From the NCBI GenBank assembly GCA_004292755.1, contig RDXE01000039.1, positions 1 through 64,000 of the forward strand: DNA of 64,000 nt, given 5' to 3'. Each line of letters begins with the position of its first letter. The stretch's first letter is position 1. Shown here piece after piece: positions 8,804 to 17,966 of this stretch. The notes under the pieces are model-generated. The model saw only the letters and a list, made by a program, of their open reading frames with translations. It was not told the DNA's origin and did not search any database. The stretch comes from Alphaproteobacteria bacterium (GTDB lineage: Bacteria > Pseudomonadota > Alphaproteobacteria > Elsterales > Elsteraceae). The translations under genes were made by a program, and so were the position numbers.

Positions 8804-10339
8804 TCAGCTGATGCCAAGGTCTGCGAGGGCTTGCAGGACACGAGTAGGGTCGACCAAGAGGTCACGCTCCTGCCACTCCGCCATCACGGCCACGTGGCGA
8901 TGTCCAAGAACGTGGCTGATCCAGAAAAAGCAGTCGAGTCCCAGGTCGGGAGAAATCTCTACCACCGCTGTTCCCGACTGGGACGCCACAATGTTGGACA
9001 ATCCTGCGCCATGGGGGGCAACCACAACTTCGGCATTGGCAAACAGCGAAAACTGTTTGGCGATCGACATCTTGGACAACACCACAAGCTGGAACCCAAG
9101 AGGCTGAAGGACCGCCATGATCGCGTCTTCGTTCAAAATCCGGCGTTCCCCTGCATCCTGCCGAGAAACCAGCACTCGGTGTTTCGCGGAGGGAGGAAAA
9201 AACCGATGTAACCGGTTCGCCAGCCACTGCAGCGTATCTGGCGCAGCGCGCGGCCCTCTCTGAGGGGTCGCCGCAACTGCGACCCAGGGAAATGCCACCG
9301 GTGTCGGCGGCAATGGTAGGACATAATCACCAAAACCGATTGCATCCAGAATCGGCACCATCAATGCCTGATCATCCTCCGCGACCCCTATAAAAAACTG
9401 CTCTTGCTCAACCAGATACTCCAACCGTGCAAGCCTGCCGACATAGTCGATTAAAACGTGATAATAATTAAAATGAAAATCATCACTCAAATACAGTATC
9501 GGGAGCTCTGTCTGACTGATAATTTCATCTTGATGGTTGAGCGTTGCAAAGAACGTGGAAGATAAAAATCGCGCCCCGTATTTTTGACCCAAAAAGCTGG
9601 TTCCAATCGCAACTGGTCGGGTGCCGCGATAAAAAAATGTCCCATTAACACCGAAAATAATACCATTGCGAAAAACAATCGCCCTCGCTCTTTCACACTG
9701 GATTGATACCTGTATCTCGTATTCAGAATGTTCCTGGGCATAAACTGGAACTGCAAGGGCTGTTGTTTCTGAGCTTTCAGGGATCGGTTCTACCCAACCC
9801 TGCCTGTCCGAGCACACCATGTCGGCAATCGTCTCGTGGGGTTGCCGCCATGGCAACTCGAACGACATCCACGGGATCGGATGTGCTTGTGTGATCCAGG
9901 TCTGACGAACGCGTGCTGCAAAGGCGTGTTGAACCAACCCCGACAGCAATGGGGAGCGAAACAGTTCATCCAATAAACCACACCACCACGCGGGGTCCTC
10001 CAAGCGCGGGGATAACAACCACCGGGCCAACTTCGGATGAAGCGGAGGCAGTGGCCGGTCGTAGACAAACGCCTCCAGTGCTGCGGCCGCACCCAAATGA
10101 GACTGCCAACTGCCAATCAGCAGGTCGCTGTGACAGGGGTCCACGCCCACTGCCTCGGCGAAGTCCTGCCAGTACCCCACCAGCACGGACGCCCGTGATA
10201 AAAGCGAAAACCGGATAGCGTTCACTGGATCACGCGCACGGATGAAGGCGCAGACCACCGCTTGATCCATCAGGTGTGCGGACAGACCGCTGTGCATCCA
10301 GGTCAGCGCATCTTCGTAGGAAAGCCCCGTCTCACTCAT
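8804..10339 (-). CDS. GT61-family (DUF563-type) glycosyltransferase
   Basis: A 511-residue protein. The C-terminal half has the GT61 features: LSDDFHFNYYHVLIDYVGRL, HRVLVSRQDAGERRILNED, and the signature VVAPHGAGLSNIVASQSGTA followed by VVEISPD. Bacterial GT61 enzymes act on polysaccharide or protein glycans; acceptor and donor are not predictable. The frame extends to 10453, but that would overlap the divergent LysR gene; the ATG at 10339 has AGAAGG about 10 bases upstream and leaves an 89-base divergent promoter region. The stretch 9430-9700 is A+T-rich compared with flanking genes. The N-terminal 200 residues are not recognised. Confidence 0.82.
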   Translation of the reverse strand: MSETGLSYEDALTWMHSGLSAHLMDQAVVCAFIRARDPVNAIRFSLLSRASVLVGYWQDFAEAVGVDPCHSDLLIGSWQSHLGAAAALEAFVYDRPLPPLHPKLARWLLSPRLEDPAWWCGLLDELFRSPLLSGLVQHAFAARVRQTWITQAHPIPWMSFELPWRQPHETIADMVCSDRQGWVEPIPESSETTALAVPVYAQEHSEYEIQVSIQCERARAIVFRNGIIFGVNGTFFYRGTRPVAIGTSFLGQKYGARFLSSTFFATLNHQDEIISQTELPILYLSDDFHFNYYHVLIDYVGRLARLEYLVEQEQFFIGVAEDDQALMVPILDAIGFGDYVLPLPPTPVAFPWVAVAATPQRGPRAAPDTLQWLANRLHRFFPPSAKHRVLVSRQDAGERRILNEDAIMAVLQPLGFQLVVLSKMSIAKQFSLFANAEVVVAPHGAGLSNIVASQSGTAVVEISPDLGLDCFFWISHVLGHRHVAVMAEWQERDLLVDPTRVLQALADLGIS

Positions 10340-10428
10340 ACAACCCCAGACCCTTCTGAAAGAAAAATTGACCGGAGCGGCAATCAGATTTTCGACGTGA
10401 TACCCGGAATCCATCGTACACTGTCGCC

Positions 10429-11361
10429 ATGTCTGGTCGACGTCTCCCGCCACTCACCGCTCTGCGCACGTTCGAAGTGGCCGCTCGGTTGATGAGCGTG
10501 TCTCGCGCCGCGGAGGAGCTGAGTGTAACCCCGGCCGCAGTGCGCCACCAGATCAGGCTGCTGGAAGATCAACTTGGCACCCCCCTGACCCACCGTGATG
10601 GCCGGGGATTTCTCTTGACCGATGCGGGTCAACTGCTTCTGCCGGGCCTGCGCACCGCTTTCGACAAGCTGGCGGAAGCTGTCGCTGCAGTGGACAGAGT
10701 TGGGGAATCCGGTCCCCTCGATGTATCGGTTGCGCCATCCTTTGCGATCAAATGGCTGCTGCCGCGGCTGGACCGGTTTCAAACCAAGCATCCGGACATT
10801 GATGTACGGCTGTCGGCCTCCATGGGCTTGACGGATTTCAGCCGCGATCCAGTCGACTTGGCGATCCGCTATGGCCGCGGCCACTATGATGGGCTGATGG
10901 TGGAGAAACTGCTGCCCGAAGCCGTCTATCCCGTTTGCTCGCCGGAGTTGCTCGCCAACGACCCGGCCCTCAGCGATCCTGCCGCCCTTGCCCACCACAC
11001 GCTGCTGCACGATGCCAGCCCCGATGATGACCAGTCCTGCCCGACCTGGCCGATGTGGCTGGCAGCCGCGGGCATCACGGGCGTGGACGCTGAGCGGGGA
11101 CCACGTTTCAACCAATCGAGCTTGGTCCTGGAGGCTGCTTTGCTGGGTAAGGGCATCGCGCTTGCCAAGGCAACACTGGCGCAGGCCGATCTGGATTCAG
11201 GGCGGCTGGTCCGACCGTTTGGCGACGCTGTCGGGCTGGGCTTTGCCTATTGGATCGTCGTGCCCGAGTCTAAGGTACGGCTGAAGCGGGTGAAGGCATT
11301 CCGCACCTGGCTGAAGGCTGAAGCCGCTGCTGTGTTTCCCCACATTGGAGCCGACATATGA
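10429..11361 (+). CDS. LysR-family transcriptional regulator, GcvA-like
   Basis: A 310-residue DNA-binding regulator. A winged helix-turn-helix occupies residues 6-65 (LTALRTFEVAARLMSVSRAA, then VTPAAVRHQIRLLEDQLGTP), followed by a LysR effector domain. The opening RLPPLTALRTFEVAAR is typical of the GcvA/AmpR-like branch. Its TGA overlaps the ATG of the downstream cysK-like gene (ATGA at 11358), so the two are translationally coupled; it may control that gene, itself, or the divergent glycosyltransferase. The effector is unknown. Confidence 0.92.
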   Translation: MSGRRLPPLTALRTFEVAARLMSVSRAAEELSVTPAAVRHQIRLLEDQLGTPLTHRDGRGFLLTDAGQLLLPGLRTAFDKLAEAVAAVDRVGESGPLDVSVAPSFAIKWLLPRLDRFQTKHPDIDVRLSASMGLTDFSRDPVDLAIRYGRGHYDGLMVEKLLPEAVYPVCSPELLANDPALSDPAALAHHTLLHDASPDDDQSCPTWPMWLAAAGITGVDAERGPRFNQSSLVLEAALLGKGIALAKATLAQADLDSGRLVRPFGDAVGLGFAYWIVVPESKVRLKRVKAFRTWLKAEAAAVFPHIGADI

Positions 11362-12344
11362 CCGCCATCCGCGACGGGTTTCTCGACACCATCGGGCGCA
11401 CACCGTTGATCCGGCTCGCGCGTGCCTCCGCGCGCACGGGCTGCACTATCCTTGGCAAGGCGGAGTTTTTGAACCCCGGCGGCAGCGTCAAGGACCGGGC
11501 AGCCCTTGCCATCGTGCGGGATGCTGAACGGCGCGGTGTGCTTACTCCCGGCGGGACCATCGTCGAAGGCACAGCGGGCAACACCGGCATCGGCTTGGCG
11601 CTGGTCGGCAACGCCTTGGGCTACCGCACCGTGATCGTGATGCCGGAAACCCAAAGTCAGGAGAAGAAGGACACGCTGCGTATGGTCGGGGCCGATCTGC
11701 GCCTCGTGCCTGCCAAGCCCTTTTCCGACCCCGGTAACTATGTCCACGTCTCACGGCGCCAAGCAGAGGAATTGGGCGGCGTGTGGGCCAACCAGTTCGA
11801 CAATCTGGCGAATCGCGAAGGCCACCGCCTGACCACAGGTCCTGAACTGTGGGAGGCAACCGATGGACGGATCGATGCCTTTACCGCCGCTGTGGGTACC
11901 GGCGGCACCCTGGCTGGCGTGTCCCTGGCCCTGAAGGAGCGCAACCCCGCGGTTCGCTGTGTGCTGGCTGACCCTATGGGCTCAGCCCTATGGTCTTGGG
12001 TGAAGACAGGAACCCTGGCATCCGAAGGCACCTCAATCACCGAAGGCATCGGGCAGGGACGGGTTACGGCCAATCTGGAGGGAGCGCCCATAGACGATGC
12101 CGTGCGGGTGACCGACGCTGAAGCCCTAGCCGAAATCTATGACTTGATGCAGCACGAAGGTCTCGCCATCGGTGGGTCGGCGGGCATCAATGTCGCCGCT
12201 GCGATCAAGGTCGCCCGCGATCTTGGCCCCGGTCACACGGTGGTGACCATTCTGTGCGATGGCGCCCAGCGCTATCAGTCCAAGCTGTTCAATCTGGAGT
12301 TTCTGAACGCCCGCGGTCTGCCGTTGCCGCCCTGGATGAGCTGA
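11358..12344 (+). CDS. cysK: Cysteine synthase A (O-acetylserine sulfhydrylase)
   Basis: A 328-residue PLP enzyme that makes cysteine from O-acetylserine and sulfide. The PLP lysine is Lys45 in NPGGSVKDRAA; the phosphate-binding loop GTGGTLAG, the substrate loop EGTAGNTGIG and the C-terminal GGSAGIN are all present. It has an extended middle region (FSDPGNYVHVSRRQAEELGG) common in alphaproteobacterial CysK homologues. It is coupled to the upstream LysR gene and its last 56 bases overlap the convergent flavoenzyme gene. cysE, which makes its substrate, lies 8 kb away in the same window. Confidence 0.92.
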   Translation: MTAIRDGFLDTIGRTPLIRLARASARTGCTILGKAEFLNPGGSVKDRAALAIVRDAERRGVLTPGGTIVEGTAGNTGIGLALVGNALGYRTVIVMPETQSQEKKDTLRMVGADLRLVPAKPFSDPGNYVHVSRRQAEELGGVWANQFDNLANREGHRLTTGPELWEATDGRIDAFTAAVGTGGTLAGVSLALKERNPAVRCVLADPMGSALWSWVKTGTLASEGTSITEGIGQGRVTANLEGAPIDDAVRVTDAEALAEIYDLMQHEGLAIGGSAGINVAAAIKVARDLGPGHTVVTILCDGAQRYQSKLFNLEFLNARGLPLPPWMS

Positions 12345-13758
12345 GCCCGGCAAGGGCTGCCACCGGCTGCGGCACCAACGGCCAACGCGGCGGGAGCGGA
12401 CCCGGCGGTCCGCCGCGGATCGCTGCCAATCCAGAACCCTGGATCAGCGCCAGGGCGGCGGCACAGGTGCGGCCTTGGCAGGTCCCCATGCCGGTGCGGG
12501 TGGCAAGCTTCGCAGCTGCGGCAGCGGGGGCGGCAGCAGCCCGCACCTGCCCGACAGTGACGCCTTCACACCGGCACAGCACAGCGTCGTCGGGAACCAA
12601 GCTCGGTACCCACTCCGGCAGCGCCGACCAAGCGCCCAGGGCCCGGCGAAAGCGATCGGCACGCTGGGCCAGCCGTTCCGCCTGCGCACGGCGCTGCGCC
12701 AGGGCTGTGGGAATGGGCTGACCTGCGCGCTCCAACCATCCGATGGCAGCCAACAGACCATCGGCCTGCGCCAGATCCGCCCCGCCGATGCCCCGCACCT
12801 CCCCAATCGCCAGCACCCCAGAAACCGAGGTGACACCAGTGGGGTCGGCCACGACGTGCCAGCCACCCAGCGCGCGGTCATGCGCGAGTGTGCACCCAGC
12901 CTGCTGCGCAGCCTCAATCGCCGGGCGCAAGCCAAACCCGCCGATCACGCGATCAACGCTCACGCGCTGGGTGCGCAGCGGGGCTCCAGTCTCATCCACA
13001 TGGATGACGTCTGCCACACCGTCGGCCCACCCAGTTGCGACACTGCGCGACCAAACCGGCACCCCAAGGCGCATCAACAGCCACCGCCAGTGTGCCGCTT
13101 GAGCCAGCAGGCTGGGGCGGGCCAGCAATCCCTGCATCAAGCGCGCAGTCGGCGTCGGCGCCGCATCGGCAATCCCCGCCACCACCACCCCAGCCATCGC
13201 CAATTGCACCGCCACCAAGTACAGCAGTGGCCCACAGCCACTGACCAGCACCCGGCCATCAGGCACCAAGCCGCTGGTCTTCAGCAGGGTCTGCGCCCCG
13301 CCAAGCGACACGGGGTCGTAGCCCGGTAGCGGCAAGGTCACCTCGATGGCACCGGGCGCCAGCACCAGACTGGTGGGGCGTAACGACACCACGGCCTCGC
13401 CAGCCCGCGCGACCAGCGCTGTGCCGTCGTCCATCCGCCCGAGATAACTCGCCCCAGTCCAGTGCTCAATGTGGGGCGAGGCAGCAAGCCATGCCCGCAA
13501 GCGCTGACCGCGCGGGTCCAGTCCCGGCAGATAGGGCAGCGGCTCCGCCCGTCGCGGTGCCACGCGCCCGCCAGCGGCAGGCGCCTCATCAATCAGCAGC
13601 GAGGGCACGCCCGCGTCTGCCAGCGCCAGCGCGCAGGTCGCACCCGCCGGACCCGCGCCAACGATCACCACCTCAGCGCGCGGCGGCGCACCAGGCTCCT
13701 CGGCCCGTGCGTGCGGCAGTGGCAATTGTGTTTCAGCCGAGGACCGGTCCAGACTCAC
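12289..13758 (-). CDS. FAD/NAD(P)-dependent oxidoreductase with BFD-like [2Fe-2S] domain (HcnB / opine oxidase A type)
   Basis: A roughly 489-residue flavoprotein. The FAD Rossmann motif VVIVGAGPAGATCA is near residue 32, a second nucleotide-binding region (RVLVSGCGPLLYLVAVQLAM) lies mid-protein, and GVLAIGEVRGIGGADLA is the typical FAD-contacting segment. The C-terminus carries a BFD-like iron-sulfur domain with cysteines in LCRCEGVTVGQ and GTCQGRTC. Such subunits pair with a DAO-type flavoprotein in HCN synthase, opine oxidase and D-hydroxyproline dehydrogenase. No ATG start is usable: ATGs further upstream lie inside the divergent gene. A GTG at 13758 is the best candidate but has no clear Shine-Dalgarno sequence, so the start is uncertain. 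Confidence 0.82.
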   Translation of the reverse strand: MSLDRSSAETQLPLPHARAEEPGAPPRAEVVIVGAGPAGATCALALADAGVPSLLIDEAPAAGGRVAPRRAEPLPYLPGLDPRGQRLRAWLAASPHIEHWTGASYLGRMDDGTALVARAGEAVVSLRPTSLVLAPGAIEVTLPLPGYDPVSLGGAQTLLKTSGLVPDGRVLVSGCGPLLYLVAVQLAMAGVVVAGIADAAPTPTARLMQGLLARPSLLAQAAHWRWLLMRLGVPVWSRSVATGWADGVADVIHVDETGAPLRTQRVSVDRVIGGFGLRPAIEAAQQAGCTLAHDRALGGWHVVADPTGVTSVSGVLAIGEVRGIGGADLAQADGLLAAIGWLERAGQPIPTALAQRRAQAERLAQRADRFRRALGAWSALPEWVPSLVPDDAVLCRCEGVTVGQVRAAAAPAAAAAKLATRTGMGTCQGRTCAAALALIQGSGLAAIRGGPPGPLPPRWPLVPQPVAALAGLSSSRAATADRGRSETPD

Positions 13759-13787
13759 CGCGGAACCGTTGCGCGAGCCCAAGGCCA

Positions 13788-14966
13788 ATGTCCAGACACG
13801 ACATCGACATCGCTGTGATTGGCGCCGGGGTGATTGGTGCGGGCTGCGCTTGGCAATTGGCCAAAGCCGGGCTGCGGGTCGCTCTGATCGACCGGGTGCA
13901 TCCAGCTGCCGGCAGTTCGGGCGCCTGCGATGGCTACCTGTCGGTGTCCACCAAAACACCGGGCGTGGCGATGACGCTCGCGGCTGCCAGTCGCGCGCTT
14001 TATCCCCAGTGGATCGCGGCGCTTGGTGACCTCGACGCCGAGACCAAAGGCGGCATGCTGGTTCTGGATCAACCAAGCCAGGTTGCCGCGATGGAGGCCC
14101 ATGCGGCGGCCCTGGCATCGGTCGGTGTTCACACAGAGCTGCTGGACATCGCTGCCGCCCGCCGACTGGAACCGGCCTTGAGCCCGGCGCTCACCGGTGC
14201 TGTGCTCTGCCCCGATGAGTCCCAGCTTAACCCTTACAAGCTGGCCTTGCGCTGTGCAGAGGCGGCAGCCGCGGCCGGAGCCCTTACCCTTTGGCCAGCC
14301 GAGCCGGTGGTGGAGGACCTCGGCGCCGATCACGTTCGCCTGCGTTTGCCTGCACAGGACCTCACCCTTCACGCACGTCAAGTGGTGCTGTGTGGTGGGG
14401 CCGCCAGCGCTGCCCTGGGGCAGACGTTCGGCCTCACCCTGCCGGTCATTCCGCGCCAGGGCGTGCTGGCCGTGACCCGCCGCCAGCACGCCCTGGCAAG
14501 CCGGTTTCTCGTTGCAGCGCGCTATCTGACCCACAAGCTCGATCCGGACCGTGCCAGCACATCCACCGACCCGCTGGAGCGCATCGGCCACGGCTTCACA
14601 CTGGAAAGCCTGCCGACGGGCCAGCACATCATCGGATCGTCGCGCCGCTTTGTCGGCTTCGACCGGAGCGCCCCTGCAGACGTGGTTGGCCTGATCCTCA
14701 GGGAGGCTGTGCGCTACGTGCCAGCCCTCGCAGACAGCGCCGTGCTGCGGGTGTTTGCAGGCTTGCGGCCATTTGTGCCGGACAAGCGCCCCTTCCTCGG
14801 ACGCTCGCGCACCAGCCCCGCGGTGATTGTCGCAACAGGGCATGAGGGGGACGGCATTACGCTCACGCCGATCACAGCTGCCTGCGTCACGGCGCTTGCG
14901 ACCGGGCAGACACCGCCCGTCGACATTACCACTCTCGACCCCGATCGCTTTGGCTGTCAGCCGTGA
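13788..14966 (+). CDS. DAO-family FAD-dependent oxidoreductase (HcnC / opine oxidase B type)
   Basis: A 392-residue flavoprotein of the glycine/D-amino-acid oxidase family. The N-terminal dinucleotide-binding fold reads IDIAVIGAGVIGAGCAWQLA, and the C-terminal FAD contact is VIVATGHEGDGITLTPITA. Family members oxidise amines, opines or D-amino acids such as D-hydroxyproline. It starts 29 bases from the proposed start of the divergent HcnB-like gene, so the two probably form one enzyme from a shared bidirectional promoter. The frame reads back to 13491, but that part lies within the opposite gene; MSRHDIDIAV fits the family. No third, small [2Fe-2S] subunit is visible nearby. Confidence 0.87.
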   Translation: MSRHDIDIAVIGAGVIGAGCAWQLAKAGLRVALIDRVHPAAGSSGACDGYLSVSTKTPGVAMTLAAASRALYPQWIAALGDLDAETKGGMLVLDQPSQVAAMEAHAAALASVGVHTELLDIAAARRLEPALSPALTGAVLCPDESQLNPYKLALRCAEAAAAAGALTLWPAEPVVEDLGADHVRLRLPAQDLTLHARQVVLCGGAASAALGQTFGLTLPVIPRQGVLAVTRRQHALASRFLVAARYLTHKLDPDRASTSTDPLERIGHGFTLESLPTGQHIIGSSRRFVGFDRSAPADVVGLILREAVRYVPALADSAVLRVFAGLRPFVPDKRPFLGRSRTSPAVIVATGHEGDGITLTPITAACVTALATGQTPPVDITTLDPDRFGCQP

Positions 14967-14984
14967 GTGGGATTGCGGCGGCGA

Positions 14985-15470
14985 TCAGGCGTAAGTGGTC
15001 TCGTCCGGGGCGACTTCCGGGCCCCACTCATCGACCAGTTCCACTTGGCGCTGGCGCAGATACTTGATGCGTTGCCGGTCCCGAATGCCTTGGTAGCGCA
15101 GCACCAAAGTCGGAATGGTGTAGTAGATCACCCACCCGATGGCTGCAGCCCCCAGGATGACCAGCCAGGGAAATGGGCTGGAGATGATCTCGACCAGACC
15201 AACCATCCCAGGCCGCGTGCCGTCTAGCATCTGAAACAGGAACGGGATCGCGCCAGACAGATTGAACCCGCCGACGGCATAGGCGGCGTACTTGCCTTCC
15301 CGCCGGTCAAGGAACCCCGCAACGATTGTCGGCAACATCGCGAGGAACAAGAACGCCAGGACGTGCCAGAAGAAGATCGCAACCAGTGGCGCGATTGCCC
15401 ACGCAAAGTACAAAGGCAGTCGGCTGCGCGGCTTCGGTGTGGGCGCCGGTTCAGGAACGGACTTCGCCAT
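14985..15470 (-). CDS. Small multi-span membrane protein of unknown function
   Basis: A 161-residue protein. After a short basic N-terminus (PTPKPRSR) there are hydrophobic segments at about 20-52 (LYFAWAIAPLVAIFF onward), 64-82 and 93-118, then a charged C-terminal tail rich in Arg and Glu. It matches no family I recognise. It begins 10 bases after the stop of the predicted pseudokinase gene and is almost certainly in the same transcript, which makes it a candidate membrane partner of that protein. Confidence 0.75.
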   Translation of the reverse strand: MAKSVPEPAPTPKPRSRLPLYFAWAIAPLVAIFFWHVLAFLFLAMLPTIVAGFLDRREGKYAAYAVGGFNLSGAIPFLFQMLDGTRPGMVGLVEIISSPFPWLVILGAAAIGWVIYYTIPTLVLRYQGIRDRQRIKYLRQRQVELVDEWGPEVAPDETTYA

Positions 15471-15480
15471 CAGTGCGCCC

Positions 15481-17817
15481 TCACGCGTAAAGAACCAGGA
15501 AGGTGATGGCCGTCACGATGCAGGTAAGCACCGCGCCGATCACCGCCGCGATCTGTTCGCCCATCATGCGGGCGTCGTCTTCGCGCTGATCGACATTGGT
15601 TTCCATGTCGGTCAACTCGGCTTCAATCTGGCGGTATTCCTCCCGCGCTTGATGGAATCCGTAATTGTCAGCCTGGCGCTCGGCCAGATCGTCAATCACC
15701 GCCAGGAGTTCAGACAGGATACCGCTTTCAGCCGCGGCCTGAACCTTCGCCTGCACCCGCTGGCGACGGGCGCGGTGATGATAATTGTCCAACACGGGTG
15801 CCAGCATTTGCGACATCCACGTCGCAAAGCCAGGCACTGGGCCGACCTCGTTGTTCTCCTGAATGTAGGAGAACAATCGCAGCAGGCCGATCGCCCGGAT
15901 GATGGTGTCGGGGCTCGCCAGCGGGCGCAGCAAATCCTCACTCCACCGGCGGGAGCGGGCCGCGATGAAGCCGATCAGATGCCGGTCGTACGGCATGTCT
16001 GGCCGGTCCGGCGTTTGCCCCAGCCGGTCCAGAGCTGGCATCACCTCGGAGATATCGACCACAAACTCTCGCTCAAACATCGGCGAGAGACAGCGCATCA
16101 TCGGATTGGTTTCGTACAAGCACCGCTCGAACCCAAGGCCAACAGCCTGTTGTTCGATGATGCCGGGCAGTTTTTCCATCGCCTGGGCGATGCGAACATC
16201 TTCAGAGTTCGGCTTGCCCTGGGCAGCCACCCAATGGATCGGCAGCCGGGCGGAAATGATTTCCGTCAAGGCCTGGCGCAGATCGGCGTCGTTCAACGCC
16301 ACAGTCATCGCGGGCCCGATGCCATCGACCGTCACGCCAATGCCGCGGTACCGGATCGGACCTTTGGGATCAAGGGTGATGCAGCCGCGGGCGACCAAAC
16401 GCTCTTCCGCACCGCGCCCTGTGACGTGGCTGGCCGTGGAATACACGGCGTTGATCAGCGCCTCGGCCTTCGGCTCCTCCATCATGGAGCGGCGCAACCA
16501 GCTATCCAGTTGGCGAGAGCGCACCAATGGCACCGCTTCCTGCCAATTGACCGCGAAGGCGTGGCCCAGCGTGCGAACGTTAAAGCATTCCTCCTCCCCC
16601 ACCAGGAAAGGCCGGGATGCGCGGGCGGGCAGCTTGCTTTGTCGCGGGCTTTGGCGGCGACCGGACAGCCACAAATCCAAGTCGGCGACGGTCCAGCGAT
16701 CGCGCTCGTCATCCATCAGCATGCCGCGCAATGGCTCGATCAGGCTGACCGGCACCCGCACTTGACCGGCGAGGGCCATGTAACTGCCGACTTCAATCTT
16801 CTCCCGGATCAACGCATCGTCAGACTTGTCGGGCACGGGATTGCGACCCAACAACAGGTACACAATGGTCGCGCCGAGAGAGTAGAGATCGTTCTGGATC
16901 GTGCCAGGACCGCGCCCAGCCGGGTGGGCCTGGGCGCTTTCAATGGTCTCAAACAGCGCTGGCTGGTCAAGGGCCGGCACGCCGGTCAAACACTCCCCCA
17001 GCACCATCGTGCGCCGGGTCATGTCGGTGTAGAACAAATTGGTTGGCCGGATCGCCCGGTGGGTGACACCGCGCGCCGCCAGATCCTTCAGGGTGTTCAA
17101 CAGCGGCCGCAGCAGGCCCTCAACAATCTCCTCATCCCCCATGCCGGATTGCGGGATGGTGAGGTCGTTGATCACCCGGTAGCCACCCGGACGCTCTAGC
17201 ACAATGGCGAAACGGCTACCACCGGCCGGCCAATCCACCACGCCCCAATCGAGCAGCTTCAGCATGCCGTTCATGGCGAAGCCGCGCAGCCCTTCCAGTG
17301 CGTCGTAGCGCGGCTGGGCCTCAGGCTCCAGGATCAGCGCCATCAGGGGGCGAGACCGGTCATTGCGGAACATGGCCTCGAAAGCCATGGCGTTGGCAGA
17401 CGCATACTCGGGCAGCGGCTCGCCCACATTGATGAAGTAGCGACCGCGCAGCGAGGTTACGAGCGCATCATCATCGATGCCCCCCATCGACGGCTCGTTC
17501 GAGACGCCACCTGCGGTTTGCGAGGTCGTCCCCGTCATTGCAGCAGCGGTTGCGGCCGCTGCTGCCGCAATCCCAGCTGCTGCCCCCGCAACGTCGTCAA
17601 TGTCCTGCTCGACCGAGGTCAGTTCCAACGGCGCGAGGGCTGGCATATCGGCCGCGCCCTCCGCTGCGAAGGTCACGGGCGCCATCACCGGAGCATCCAC
17701 CACCTCCGGCATCGCCATTCCCATCTTTTCCTGCTCCTGCCGGAGCAGTTCCATGGGATCGACCCATTCCGTGTCGAGATCGTCGGGAGGCGGTCCACCC
17801 GAGGTTACGTCAACCAT
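15481..17817 (-). CDS. Predicted pseudokinase with C-terminal membrane anchor
   Basis: A 778-residue protein. Residues 1-115 are acidic and Ala-rich without a clear fold. Residues about 120-390 follow the Ser/Thr kinase pattern, including LLDWGVV, a catalytic-loop equivalent VTHRAIRPTN (253-260 region) and a helix-F equivalent NDLYSLGATIVYLLLGRNP. The catalytic residues are missing: the HRD aspartate is Ala, DFG reads LGE (273-275), and the strand-3 lysine position reads ALIL. Residues 400-690 are an unrecognised helical region, followed by a coiled-coil-like stretch and a hydrophobic segment at 756-778 that would anchor the protein in the inner membrane. It is followed by a small membrane protein. 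It could act as a scaffold or ATP sensor; substrate phosphorylation looks unlikely. Confidence 0.78.
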   Translation of the reverse strand: MVDVTSGGPPPDDLDTEWVDPMELLRQEQEKMGMAMPEVVDAPVMAPVTFAAEGAADMPALAPLELTSVEQDIDDVAGAAAGIAAAAAATAAAMTGTTSQTAGGVSNEPSMGGIDDDALVTSLRGRYFINVGEPLPEYASANAMAFEAMFRNDRSRPLMALILEPEAQPRYDALEGLRGFAMNGMLKLLDWGVVDWPAGGSRFAIVLERPGGYRVINDLTIPQSGMGDEEIVEGLLRPLLNTLKDLAARGVTHRAIRPTNLFYTDMTRRTMVLGECLTGVPALDQPALFETIESAQAHPAGRGPGTIQNDLYSLGATIVYLLLGRNPVPDKSDDALIREKIEVGSYMALAGQVRVPVSLIEPLRGMLMDDERDRWTVADLDLWLSGRRQSPRQSKLPARASRPFLVGEEECFNVRTLGHAFAVNWQEAVPLVRSRQLDSWLRRSMMEEPKAEALINAVYSTASHVTGRGAEERLVARGCITLDPKGPIRYRGIGVTVDGIGPAMTVALNDADLRQALTEIISARLPIHWVAAQGKPNSEDVRIAQAMEKLPGIIEQQAVGLGFERCLYETNPMMRCLSPMFEREFVVDISEVMPALDRLGQTPDRPDMPYDRHLIGFIAARSRRWSEDLLRPLASPDTIIRAIGLLRLFSYIQENNEVGPVPGFATWMSQMLAPVLDNYHHRARRQRVQAKVQAAAESGILSELLAVIDDLAERQADNYGFHQAREEYRQIEAELTDMETNVDQREDDARMMGEQIAAVIGAVLTCIVTAITFLVLYA

Positions 17818-17966
17818 TCCGTCCCTTCCCGTCCCGCCCGGCCGCGGCGGAATGTTCCCGGCACATCAGACGCTGGAGCATGATCGCGCACCAACGCCTT
17901 ATCGCTGCAAGGAATCTACTGGTTAACGGCGGCGCTGGGAAGAGTCCGTACGCACCAATCTGCTGT

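Noticed and set aside
13759-14118. Upstream ATG extension of the HcnB-like gene
   Set aside because: The extra 120 residues are Arg/Pro-rich low-quality sequence lying wholly inside the opposite DAO-family gene.
15481-17817. Calling the kinase-like gene an active Ser/Thr protein kinase
   Set aside because: The catalytic Asp, the DFG Asp and the ATP-anchoring Lys are all missing.
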